NCBI GenBank assembly: GCA_007693745.1
Contig: REDA01000048.1
Span: 1 to 64,000, forward strand
Reading direction: 5' to 3'
DNA from: Balneolaceae bacterium
GTDB lineage: Bacteria; Bacteroidota; Rhodothermia; Balneolales; Balneolaceae
DNA: 64,000 nucleotides
The notes beneath the pieces are model-generated. The model did not search any database. It saw only the letters and a program-made list of their open reading frames with translations, and was not told the DNA's origin. The position numbers and the translations under genes were made by a program. Shown here in pieces: positions 1 to 8,053 of the stretch (its first letter is position 1; every line of letters starts with the position of its first letter).

Positions 1-1362
1 ACGGTCGCTGAACTCCAGCGACCCCTCATTGTGAAACAGAAAATTGCGCACGGGGAAAGAGCTCATCTGATCCATCAGATTCATAATCACATTCTGTTCA
101 CCTGCCGCGATACGCTCTCTGATCAGCTCGGGTCTGGCGATGAAATCGATGTAGTCCTGATCCAGCAGATCCTTATAGATCCCGTTAGTGATATAGAGAT
201 CATTGTATCCGTTGTGGTCAAAATCTGCCATCAGTACAGCCCAGCTCCACTCCGTGGCGTAGGTATTGGAGAAGCGACCTGTCTCAACCCAGTCGGCTCC
301 GGTGTGAATCTGTGTTGTATTCCGGGTAAATTTATGATGAAATCCCCTCTCAACCAGATCCTGATAATCGTCCCAGGATCCAATCGTCATTTTTGATTTG
401 AGCCGTTCCTCATTCATAGGCAGCATGTCCAGAACATAGATATCGGGCCAGCCGTTATTATTCAGATCAGCGATGTCGGATCCCATAGAACTGTAGCTCA
501 TGCTTCGGATGCGGTCTTCCAACACTTCAGTGAATGTCCCGTCACAATGATTCATGTAGAGGTAGTCTCTTTCGAAAAAATCGTTGGCGATATAGAGATC
601 GGGGCACCCGTTTTTATTCAGATCTGAGACGGCAGCACTCAGTCCAAAGCTTATGATACTGCTATATAATCCAGCCTCCTCTGTGACATCAGTAAAATGA
701 TCCCCTTCGTTTCTGTAGAGCTTGCTCGCTCCAAGCGGGTCTGGTATGGTTCTCTGATCTGCTGTGACCCCATCAAAAGCACCCAAAGTGTGAAAAGAGT
801 TTGCCACGAGATAGAGATCAAGCCTTCCGTTGCCATTGTAATCGAAGAAGACTCCGTGTGTGGAGAGATTGGAATCGGCGATACCCCACGTTTTTGCCTG
901 TTCAGTGAATGTGCCGTCTCCATTGTTGATATAAAGCCGGTTATGCCGCTGTTCTCCCACGGGTTCGCCTGAAAGAGTCACGAAGATATCAAGTAATCCA
1001 TTACCGTTTACATCGGCCAGACTCACTCCGGTTGACCAGTACCCATCCGATGAAAGGCCGGCCTGTTCGGTAATATCGTGAAAGCGATAATCACCAAGAT
1101 TTTCATAGAGGCGGTTACTTGTCATGTTCCCCGTAAAAAAAAGATCGGGATACCCGTTACCGGTCAGATCGCCGGCAGCAACTCCGCCTCCGTTATAAAA
1201 ATTGCGGAAGATGTACATATTGTACTCCTCTGTGGGGAACAGGTCATTTCTGAAATCGATGCCGGATTGATACGGATCAATGATTTCAAAAAGAGATACA
1301 TCCTGATCCCGGCAGGATGAGATAAAAAACAGAAGGATGAAAAAGGGAAGTCGTTTTGCCAT
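1..1362 (-). CDS. FG-GAP/VCBS repeat lipoprotein, UnbV/CRTAC1-like, C-terminus beyond window
   Basis: Reading down from an ATG at 1362 gives about 454 open codons with no stop before base 1, so the C-terminus lies outside the window. The N-terminus is MAKRLPFFILLFFISSC, a lipoprotein signal with lipobox ISSC, so an outer-membrane or periplasmic lipoprotein is expected. The body is a string of FG-GAP/VCBS units with calcium-loop patterns (DxNxNGxxD, for example DLTGNGYPDLFF, DVNGNGLLDIFV, DYNGNGRLDLYL), which in this family build an integrin-alpha-like beta-propeller. Its first 150 residues parallel those of the 1112-residue protein at 23524-26862, so the two are paralogues. An ASPIC/UnbV C-terminal domain is expected but not visible. 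Substrate and partner are unknown. Confidence 0.88.
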   Translation of the reverse strand, partial: MAKRLPFFILLFFISSCRDQDVSLFEIIDPYQSGIDFRNDLFPTEEYNMYIFRNFYNGGGVAAGDLTGNGYPDLFFTGNMTSNRLYENLGDYRFHDITEQAGLSSDGYWSTGVSLADVNGNGLLDIFVTLSGEPVGEQRHNRLYINNGDGTFTEQAKTWGIADSNLSTHGVFFDYNGNGRLDLYLVANSFHTLGAFDGVTADQRTIPDPLGASKLYRNEGDHFTDVTEEAGLYSSIISFGLSAAVSDLNKNGCPDLYIANDFFERDYLYMNHCDGTFTEVLEDRIRSMSYSSMGSDIADLNNNGWPDIYVLDMLPMNEERLKSKMTIGSWDDYQDLVERGFHHKFTRNTTQIHTGADWVETGRFSNTYATEWSWAVLMADFDHNGYNDLYITNGIYKDLLDQDYIDFIARPELIRERIAAGEQNVIMNLMDQMSSFPVRNFLFHNEGSLEFSDR

Positions 1363-1557
1363 GGATGATAGGTTAAATCAATTTATGATATTCTAACAAC
1401 TATTGCAGACGGAGAGCAACTAAGACCATATCGTATTCACCTGGCAGGAAGATGTAGTGAGAAGGCAAGAGTGAAAGGCATTTACAGGAATGAACTTACA
1501 GTGTTGCAGGAAAGCCGGCAACAGGTATGGACAGCCAATCTAACGTGAACGTGATCT

Positions 1558-1974
1558 TTATCTTTTTGTATAGATGACAACAGCTCCGTTGGATGCTCTC
1601 ATTCCGTACATGGTCATAGCTTCTGAACCACGCATAATCTGAATGTAATCTACATCACGAAGTTCCACTGCGTTTTCTATATCACTGTAGGATGTACCAA
1701 CGGGAGAGCCATCCAAAACAAACAATGGTGAATTATCACCCGATAAAGAAGATGCTCCCCTGAGCACCACACGGACTTCCCCTCCCCTTTCTGTGACCTG
1801 TACTCCGGAAAGGCGCATCAGATAATCCTTTAATGTGAGGTTGGGATTTTCAATCAGAAGAGTATCGATATCAGCCCCTCCCCTCTGTTGACCTGATGTA
1901 GCACAGGATGTGAATAACAGAGACAAACCAATGAGTGAGATAAGTAAAAAGGATCGAAATTTGAAAAGTATCAT
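1558..1974 (-). CDS. Small lipoprotein consisting of a TonB-receptor plug-like domain
   Basis: 138 residues. The N-terminus is a lipoprotein signal ending LLFTSC, and the remainder reads as one plug domain of the SusC/RagA type. It runs from TLKDYLMRLSGVQV, through VVLRGASSL and PLFVLDGSPVG, to VDYIQIMRGSEAMTMYG and GAVVIYTK, the same order of signatures as the plug of the SusC protein at 3727-6786 (IRLRGLST, LVVIDGI, IESIEVLKDASASAIYG). There is no beta-barrel, so this is not a transporter by itself. It stands alone 150 bp beyond the end of the susCD unit and its terminator. It could act as a decoy or partner of a SusC barrel, or be a descended fragment that kept its own signal. The intact reading frame and lipobox argue against recent decay. 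Confidence 0.75.
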   Translation of the reverse strand: MILFKFRSFLLISLIGLSLLFTSCATSGQQRGGADIDTLLIENPNLTLKDYLMRLSGVQVTERGGEVRVVLRGASSLSGDNSPLFVLDGSPVGTSYSDIENAVELRDVDYIQIMRGSEAMTMYGMRASNGAVVIYTKR

Positions 1975-2018
1975 TGTCAGCTGTTTTAAATGTTTTAAGT
2001 AATCTATTAAAATCCCGT

Positions 2019-2039
2019 CATTTTTCCATTTGGAAAATG
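2019..2039. repeat. Inverted repeat upstream of the plug-domain lipoprotein
   Basis: CATTTTTCC and GGAAAATG are complementary over 8 bp with one bulged T and a 4-nt loop. The site lies about 45 bp before the start codon at 1974, so it could be a protein-binding palindrome or a hairpin in the leader. No known operator was recognised. Confidence 0.35.
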
Positions 2040-2071
2040 TAAAATGAAATCCCGGTGTTATAATTCAGAGC

Positions 2072-2105
2072 AAAAAAAAAGCACCCCGTAAGGAGTGCTT
2101 TTTTT
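2072..2105 (-). terminator. Rho-independent terminator after susCD, probably bidirectional
   Basis: GCACCCC and GGAGTGC form a 7-bp stem (one C-A mismatch) around a GTAA loop. The stem is flanked by nine A on one side and seven T on the other, so it can work in both directions. On the minus strand it follows the SusD stop by about 23 bp and closes the susC-susD transcript. Confidence 0.8.
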
Positions 2106-2127
2106 ATAGATAGTTATGAATGCTAAC

Positions 2128-3714
2128 TTAATAACCAGGATTTTGTCTCAGGTTCGGGTTAGCATCGATCTGCGTCTGTGGAATTGGGAATACATTTCTG
2201 AATGACTGTGATACATCTTTTTCCCACCACGGATCGTTGAATCGAGTCGCTCCGCCAGCTACGCCGTCGAATCGAATCAGATCCTGACGTCTCCAGGCTT
2301 CGGTATAGAGTTCACGGCCACGCTCAGCGAGCAGGTTTTCTGCAGTAAGATTCGCAAAAGGTGCAACACCTGCACGTGCTCTGATCTGATTCACAAGATT
2401 GAGTGCTTCAGCATCTCCCGGATTGATTCTCCAGAGTGCTTCAGCTTTTGAAAGCAGAGCATCTGCATATCGGAATACCGGGAAATCGTTGTTCAGATCA
2501 GGGGTGGAACCCACCGCATACTCAAATTTTGCAAAACGGGCACCCGCTTCACGTGATGCTCCTGCAAGATCCCCAACCATTGCCAACTGAGGAATATCTA
2601 CCTGAAGAGTCAGGTGGTGAGTCGGGCCAATATCTGTGTCAATCAGAGGAGCTCCTGAAAGAGCGAACTGCGGACCAACGAGTAGTCCTGATCTCTGGCC
2701 GTCACCTAATCTGACATCTCCTTCCTCGAAGGATCTGTAGAATTCGGCAAGTGTCGCGTAACCGTTCCATGGCTGCTGCTCAAAATCAAATGTTTCCTGA
2801 TGGTTATAGTGCAGTGTCATGTGATGGAGGTTAAATCCACCGAGGAATACTTCATCATACGGGATCGCGAAAATGATTTCACTTGAGCCGCTGTTGCTGG
2901 AAGCAAAGGGTGCAAAATAGTCGGCCTCCAGATTGTAGTTACCGCTATTGATGACCGCATTAAACTGTGTCACAGCATCATTGTAGCGGGTTCCAACTCC
3001 GTAGGCTTCTGCATTGAGATAGAGTTTCCCGAGCAGAAAATGGGCAGCATCCTTATGCATTCTTCCGTAGGAGGCACGTGGATCCGGATTCAGATTGTTG
3101 ATATTGTTCACAATCTCAGACTCAACGAAATTAAATACCTGAGTTCGTCCTGCCTGAAAATCAGGATTGTTTGGCGGATTTCCTTCAACGGAGGCAAAGT
3201 CATCGATAATTGGCACATTACCAAAAGAATCGAGGAGCCAGAAGTAGAAAAATGCACGCTGTACCCGCAGCTCAGAGATAAAATTCTGAGCAAGTTCAGC
3301 ATCCAGAGATCCGTCATCACGAAGGGTTTCGAACTGGAGAATCAGCCGGCTGGTTGCGTTCACTCCCCTGAAAAGCTGATTCCAGGTGCCGTTGGTAGGC
3401 CCGTGATCCACACCATTGGTGTGCGCATGTGTTCTAAGCCATACTCCACCGTCAAACCAGTCAGTACCCCTTTGAGGAATTACTGCTTCATCAGAGGAAA
3501 CCTCCTGCATAGACCAGAAACCGCCATGTCCACCCCAAAGGCCACCCATAACGGTATAGGCCTCACCGAGTGCAGCAATGAACTCCTCTTCACTTTCGAG
3601 GCTGTTCAAACTGTCCGGTGACTGTTCTGTCAGGTCAGTACAGGCGTTGCTGTACATGAGCACCAACAGAATGCCAAGTGTCAGTTTACTAAATATTTTA
3701 AAGTTCATAATCAT
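2128..3714 (-). CDS. SusD/RagB-family nutrient-binding outer membrane lipoprotein
   Basis: 528 residues. The signal peptide ends in a lipobox (LMYSNAC, Cys near residue 25). Mature SusD proteins are surface lipoproteins that cap the SusC barrel and hold the ligand. Family hallmarks are the helical TPR-like N-terminal part (RAFFYFWLLDSFGNVPI), the late conserved stretch FPVFRYADALLSKAEALWRIN and LVNQIRARAGV, and the C-terminal RGRELYTEAWRRQDLIRF followed by FPIPQTQIDANPNLRQNPGY. The length is typical. It begins 13 bp after the SusC stop, so the pair is co-transcribed with susC first, as is normal. Either ATG at 3714 or the one two codons later (3708) could be the start. The substrate cannot be deduced; no glycoside hydrolase or peptidase is adjacent. 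Confidence 0.95.
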   Translation of the reverse strand: MIMNFKIFSKLTLGILLVLMYSNACTDLTEQSPDSLNSLESEEEFIAALGEAYTVMGGLWGGHGGFWSMQEVSSDEAVIPQRGTDWFDGGVWLRTHAHTNGVDHGPTNGTWNQLFRGVNATSRLILQFETLRDDGSLDAELAQNFISELRVQRAFFYFWLLDSFGNVPIIDDFASVEGNPPNNPDFQAGRTQVFNFVESEIVNNINNLNPDPRASYGRMHKDAAHFLLGKLYLNAEAYGVGTRYNDAVTQFNAVINSGNYNLEADYFAPFASSNSGSSEIIFAIPYDEVFLGGFNLHHMTLHYNHQETFDFEQQPWNGYATLAEFYRSFEEGDVRLGDGQRSGLLVGPQFALSGAPLIDTDIGPTHHLTLQVDIPQLAMVGDLAGASREAGARFAKFEYAVGSTPDLNNDFPVFRYADALLSKAEALWRINPGDAEALNLVNQIRARAGVAPFANLTAENLLAERGRELYTEAWRRQDLIRFDGVAGGATRFNDPWWEKDVSQSFRNVFPIPQTQIDANPNLRQNPGY

Positions 3715-3726
3715 TGGTTTTTAAAA

Positions 3727-6700
3727 TTAAAATCCTATATCGATACCAAACACGAAAGATGTCTGTGTAAACCACTGATCTCTTCGTTCAATTCCCGGCG
3801 CCAGAGGATTTCCATTATCTTCAAAACGAACTTCGGGATCTACACCTGTGTAGTTGGTGATGGTCCAAAGGTTGTTTCCGGAAGCATAGAGCCTCATGTT
3901 ACGCAGCGGTGAACCAGCTCTGAGATCGAATGTATATCCGATAGTCAGGTTTTCCAGTCTCATGAATGAAGCATCTTCCACGTAGAAACTTGAGAACTGC
4001 GGATCTTCACGAAGATCTGAGAGTTCCAGTGCCGTGGTGGTAACATTCCAGCCAAATGCAGTGTTCGGATTCTTGTAGAAGATATTGAAGCTGTTTGCCA
4101 GATCGTGGCCAAAAGCCCCTCTCCAGAACATGTTCAAATCCCAGTTCTTGTAGCGGATCGTGTTGTCGAATCCAAGCTGGAAGTCAGGCATACCATTACC
4201 AATCACCTGATCATCTGCCTCAGATGTTTCGGCTGATCGTACGATATCTCCATTGGCATTAAAGAAAAGCCACTCTCCGCTTGTACTGATACCTGCAAAT
4301 CGCTTGCCCCACAATTCACCGATGGGTCGTCCTTCCTGCACACGGATCATCGGAGTGTTGTTCAAACCAGGTGAACCTACGTTTGAAATCAGCTGCCGAT
4401 CACCAAATTGAAGATCCCCGCTTGAGAGCGATTCAAGGATGGTCTCCTGTGTAGAGAACGTGATACCGGTTCTCCAGGTAAAATCCTGCTTGTTCACAGC
4501 AAGGTAATCCAAAGCTGCTTCAAAACCTTTATTGGAGAGCTCACCGATATTCACCCACTGCTGCGGGAAAATGTTTGGCGGAACCGGTACGGTAAAGTTC
4601 AGCAGAAGATCGGATGTTACGTTCTGATAGTAGTCCAAAGAGCCGGAGAACCGGTCATTGAAAAACGCAAAATCAAGTCCAACGTTCCACTCTCTCTTCA
4701 CTTCCCACTTAAGATCCGGATTTGGATTGCTTGCGGGAGCAAGGGCTGGAATAAAGTTACCGTCAACCAGGAAGTTGCCCTGTGTGTTGAATCTCAGTCT
4801 TGAGAGACCACTTGATGGGGCATCCTGTCCTGTTTCACCATAACTTGCACGAACTTTAAACTGATCTGCAAAAGGAATGTCAATGAGATTTGTCAACTCA
4901 GCTCCAACACTTACTGCGTAGAAGTCTCCCCACTTATTTCCGATACCAAACCGGGTTGAACCCTCACGACGGTAAGTTGCTGATGCAAAATAGGTGTTAT
5001 CAATGGTAAAGTTTGCACGTCCAAAGAAAGCAACCAGTTTATTGGTATTTCTGTAGCTGAACATGCTTGCACGTCCGTCTGAAATATCACCGGAAAGCGA
5101 AAGGTTGTGGTATAGAGTAGCATCAGACGGGAAATTACCGGCTGTCGCACCCTGTCCCTGGAAAGCAAATTCCTGATAGGAGTAACCGGCCACGCTTTCA
5201 AGACGAACTGCAGAGAATGTCTGGCGGTAATTGGCAGTTGTTTCAAAAAGCTGATTTCTGCTCTCGTCACTTCTGCGGAATGCCAGTCCGTTACGTCCCA
5301 TTCCGTCTCCCCAGTCGAGGTTTTTGGAGCGGTATTCTCCACGGAAGAAATCGGATTTTTCACGTGAATAGAACACAGCACCTGAGAGACCGTCAACGAT
5401 ATCAGAGAAATCATATTCACCGCGAAGGCTGAGGTTGATTCTGTTGAATTCGGTGTCAATTGTCTGAAGTTCGTTCATCGCAATTGGATTGTAACGGTCG
5501 AATCCGGTAATCTCACGAAATGTTCCATCAGCATTGAAAATCGGAGCCGTTGGATTGTGAGTGGTTGCATAGCGGAATACTGACGGGTTACCCACATCGG
5601 CCTGACGATCGGTGATCGAAAGAATACCTGTCAGCGTAAGCCTGTCATCAAGCGCTCTGTGCTGAAGATTCAGTCGGGTATTGAGCCGCTGACTGGTGGT
5701 TCCTTTCTGGATACCCTCAATGTCTCTGTAGGATCCTGACAGACGGTAAGAGGTCGTCGCGTTACCACCCGCTATTGCGAGGTTGTGAGAATGTGTATAT
5801 GCATTCTGTGTAATCTCTTCCCACCAGTTGGTAGAAGCACCAAAATCACTAATGGTAAAACCGGCAGCCGGAAGCTGACGATACTGATCTGCTGTCATCA
5901 TTTCCATTCTGTTGGCTACAATCGAAGAAGAAACCTGTCCGCTGTATGTTACAGACACTCCGCCTTCAGGAAGGGCGCCACCGGATTTTGTTGTAATCAG
6001 AATCACACCACTTGCACCCCTTGTTCCGTAAATAGCTGAGGCTGAGGCATCTTTCAGAACTTCGATGGATTCGATGTCTCTTGGATCCACTGAATCAAAA
6101 CTTCCCCCAATAATTCCGTCAATAACCACCAACGGCTCTTTTTGGGCTCCAATGGTAGAGAGACCTCTTAAACGGATGTTAAATCCCTGTTCGGGGTCAG
6201 CGCCTGGTCGTGTAATAATCAAACCTGCCACCTTACCCTGAAGCAGTTGCTGGGCTTCATTGATATTTCCTGTGACAAACCGGTCTTCACTTACACTTGC
6301 AACCGCACTCGTGATCTCACGTCTGTCCTGAACGCCGTATCCAACAACCACAACATCTCCAAGCAATCTGACATCCGGCTGCATTTGGATATTAATTGAG
6401 GTTCGGCCATCAATCTCAACGTTCTGAGAGATGTAGCCAATAAAGGATACTGTAAGCACGTTAAGATTTTCAGGAACACGAATTGTAAATGTTCCATCCA
6501 TACCTGTAACTGTACCGATCATGGCTCCGGTGAGTTCTTCCGAACCCTGAACCACGACACTTGCACCCGGCAATACCGATCCGTCCGTCGCATCGGTTAC
6601 GGTACCTGTAACTTCTACCCTGTCTTGCGCATAAAGATTCATAAATGTAAAACTCAGTACCATTGCACTTAACAGGCTTGTTCTTAGAAAGAACCGGCCA

Positions 6701-6786
6701 AAAGATGCCAGGGTATCGGCAGACATGTATGAACGAATTACGGCAAGCAGTGGAAAAGATGTTTTCCGTAGCATCATACCATTCAT
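3727..6786 (-). CDS. SusC/RagA-family TonB-linked outer membrane transporter
   Basis: 1019 residues. After a long N-terminal leader with a hydrophobic stretch ending YAQ (about residue 53) comes a carboxypeptidase-D-like regulatory domain (VEVTGTVTDATDGSVLPGA, residues about 57-145). A TonB plug follows (VVVGYGVQDRREITSAV, then LRGLSTIGAQKEPLVVIDG and ASAIYGTRGASGVILITTKSG, to about residue 270) and then a beta-barrel to the C-terminal Phe (VFGIDIGF). These are diagnostic of the SusC/RagA subgroup (TIGR04056/04057). It forms the energised pore under the SusD lid, powered by TonB-ExbBD; a stand-alone TonB lies at 36786-37460. A leader with a terminator-like hairpin precedes it, which suggests attenuation control. 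ATG at 6786 or the Met codons shortly after could start translation. Confidence 0.96.
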   Translation of the reverse strand: MNGMMLRKTSFPLLAVIRSYMSADTLASFGRFFLRTSLLSAMVLSFTFMNLYAQDRVEVTGTVTDATDGSVLPGASVVVQGSEELTGAMIGTVTGMDGTFTIRVPENLNVLTVSFIGYISQNVEIDGRTSINIQMQPDVRLLGDVVVVGYGVQDRREITSAVASVSEDRFVTGNINEAQQLLQGKVAGLIITRPGADPEQGFNIRLRGLSTIGAQKEPLVVIDGIIGGSFDSVDPRDIESIEVLKDASASAIYGTRGASGVILITTKSGGALPEGGVSVTYSGQVSSSIVANRMEMMTADQYRQLPAAGFTISDFGASTNWWEEITQNAYTHSHNLAIAGGNATTSYRLSGSYRDIEGIQKGTTSQRLNTRLNLQHRALDDRLTLTGILSITDRQADVGNPSVFRYATTHNPTAPIFNADGTFREITGFDRYNPIAMNELQTIDTEFNRINLSLRGEYDFSDIVDGLSGAVFYSREKSDFFRGEYRSKNLDWGDGMGRNGLAFRRSDESRNQLFETTANYRQTFSAVRLESVAGYSYQEFAFQGQGATAGNFPSDATLYHNLSLSGDISDGRASMFSYRNTNKLVAFFGRANFTIDNTYFASATYRREGSTRFGIGNKWGDFYAVSVGAELTNLIDIPFADQFKVRASYGETGQDAPSSGLSRLRFNTQGNFLVDGNFIPALAPASNPNPDLKWEVKREWNVGLDFAFFNDRFSGSLDYYQNVTSDLLLNFTVPVPPNIFPQQWVNIGELSNKGFEAALDYLAVNKQDFTWRTGITFSTQETILESLSSGDLQFGDRQLISNVGSPGLNNTPMIRVQEGRPIGELWGKRFAGISTSGEWLFFNANGDIVRSAETSEADDQVIGNGMPDFQLGFDNTIRYKNWDLNMFWRGAFGHDLANSFNIFYKNPNTAFGWNVTTTALELSDLREDPQFSSFYVEDASFMRLENLTIGYTFDLRAGSPLRNMRLYASGNNLWTITNYTGVDPEVRFEDNGNPLAPGIERRDQWFTQTSFVFGIDIGF

Positions 6787-6874
6787 AATTATTGTTTTTG
6801 GTTTTTGTTGTTTTGAGATTCAGTTTTTAAAAGAGAGACTATCATTTCAAACTGAATACTATTAAGGATATAAT

Positions 6875-6904
6875 AAAAAAGCCCTTCCACAAAAAAAAGG
6901 GCTT
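6875..6904 (-). terminator. Terminator/attenuator hairpin in the susC leader
   Basis: On the minus strand AAGCCCTT and AAGGGCTT form a perfect 8-bp stem with a 10-nt U-rich loop and a run of T after it, the shape of an intrinsic terminator. It ends about 90 bp before the susC start, inside what should be its 5' leader. A 50-codon open frame (6789-6941, starting MVLTARAITFF) runs through the hairpin and stops 2 bp before the susC ATG, so translation of the leader could influence folding. Alternatively it is simply the terminator of the upstream minus-strand pair at 7256-9877. Confidence 0.6.
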
Positions 6905-7091
6905 CGTAAAAAAATGTAATCGCGCGTGCCGTTAGCACCATTTATCAGGGGTTGTATAGACATTTATTCATTTCAAAATCAGAAGGGTTTCTTAGTGTGT
7001 AAAATTTCCATTCTAAATCCCCTCTTTAATCGCACTAAACATTGATTTGAAAATTCAATCTACGGGAAGGATACAATAATGTTAAAGCCAA

Positions 7092-7123
7092 TAGATAAAA
7101 ATATATTATTATCTTTTTATCTA
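7092..7123. repeat. AT-rich inverted repeat in the gap before susC
   Basis: TAGATAAAAA and TTTTTATCTA are perfect 10-bp arms 12 bp apart. The 469-bp gap between susC and the RnfD-like gene (6787-7255) holds only this repeat, the hairpin at 6875-6904 and the short leader frame; no convincing gene or consensus promoter was seen. Because the region is AT-rich, the repeat may be chance, a regulator site or a weak 3' hairpin. Confidence 0.35.
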
Positions 7124-7255
7124 ATTTTAATCAGCAAAACAAGATATTAACATGGAAACTAAATTTTTTTTTCAACTTGATCTGAATTTTGAGCGCTGAT
7201 TTCAGACAATCTGTATTTCAGAAATAAATTGACAAAACTTCTGTCTGTTCTATAC

Positions 7256-8050
7256 TCATTCCTTCTCTCTTCTCTCTCTCCTCTCCCGAATCAGTATATC
7301 CACAACGAGTGCGACGGGTCCCACCACAAACAGCGCATAGAACGGAGCATAAACAGCCTCTCCCAATCTGAAAAACATTTCCGTCATTGCAATGAGAAAC
7401 GCAACAAGCATCTGCCCGTTTCTTGTTGAGACTGTGGTTTTGGGATCTGTAATCATGAAAAGCACAAACAACTGATACATCGGACCTGTAAGGGGAGCAA
7501 TCTCCGCGAGAAAAAGATCTCCGGTTATGAGAGTACGGATCCATGCGAAGAAAATAAATGAGGCTACATATACTGCACAGATGTGAAACAGCCTGACTTT
7601 TGAGATCACAATGAGCCCAATCACCCAGATCATCCCCATGGCCCACATGTTGCTTCCCCACTGAACGCTCAGAACAGCCATACTGTCTGATGCGATCATA
7701 AGCATCACGACGATACCAAAATTGGTTGGATTCCAGAGGTGTGTATTCCGGAAACGAAACACATATTTGGATGCAATTGAAATCGCCGCAGTGAGCGCAA
7801 AAGGCCATAACATGGGTGATCGCACCAATATACCGGCACTGTTGCCGGAGATATAAGCGCTGGAGAGGTCACGCCATTTACCGGTTACAATCCGGTGAAA
7901 AACCAATTCCGTACCCATGGCTGCAACGAGTGCTATTGCAAATTTATTCCATCCGTCAAGTACGCCAAACGACAGATGAGCGGCAATAACAACACCGGAG
8001 ATGAGCAGAGGCCCTATGAGGGTTTTGGGAATAATGAGATCTTTCAGCAT
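7256..8050 (-). CDS. RnfD/NqrB-like integral membrane protein (UnbU-like)
   Basis: 264 residues with about eight hydrophobic helices. The order of features (LWNPTNFGIVVMLM, then a late FMITDPKTT loop and a final helix before a charged RERRERREKE tail) resembles RnfD/NqrB subunits of ion-pumping electron-transport complexes, which hold flavin in the membrane. I see no S(T)GAT covalent-flavin motif, so flavin attachment is doubtful. No other rnf or nqr gene is present. It starts 3 bp after the stop of the UnbV-like gene at 8054-9877, so the two are translated from one message. In enediyne clusters an RnfD-like membrane protein (UnbU) accompanies a UnbV protein, which is the best parallel; no enediyne synthase is nearby. 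Its role could be to deliver electrons across the inner membrane to the exported partner. Confidence 0.75.
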   Translation of the reverse strand: MLKDLIIPKTLIGPLLISGVVIAAHLSFGVLDGWNKFAIALVAAMGTELVFHRIVTGKWRDLSSAYISGNSAGILVRSPMLWPFALTAAISIASKYVFRFRNTHLWNPTNFGIVVMLMIASDSMAVLSVQWGSNMWAMGMIWVIGLIVISKVRLFHICAVYVASFIFFAWIRTLITGDLFLAEIAPLTGPMYQLFVLFMITDPKTTVSTRNGQMLVAFLIAMTEMFFRLGEAVYAPFYALFVVGPVALVVDILIRERRERREKE

Positions 8051-8053
8051 GCT

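Noticed and set aside
3040-3621. 193-codon plus-strand frame
   Set aside because: It lies entirely antisense to the susD gene and has no recognisable protein features.
6789-6941. Phenylalanine leader peptide of an amino-acid operon
   Set aside because: The frame has several Phe codons, but these are mostly the T-tracts of the hairpin, and the gene downstream is a TonB transporter.
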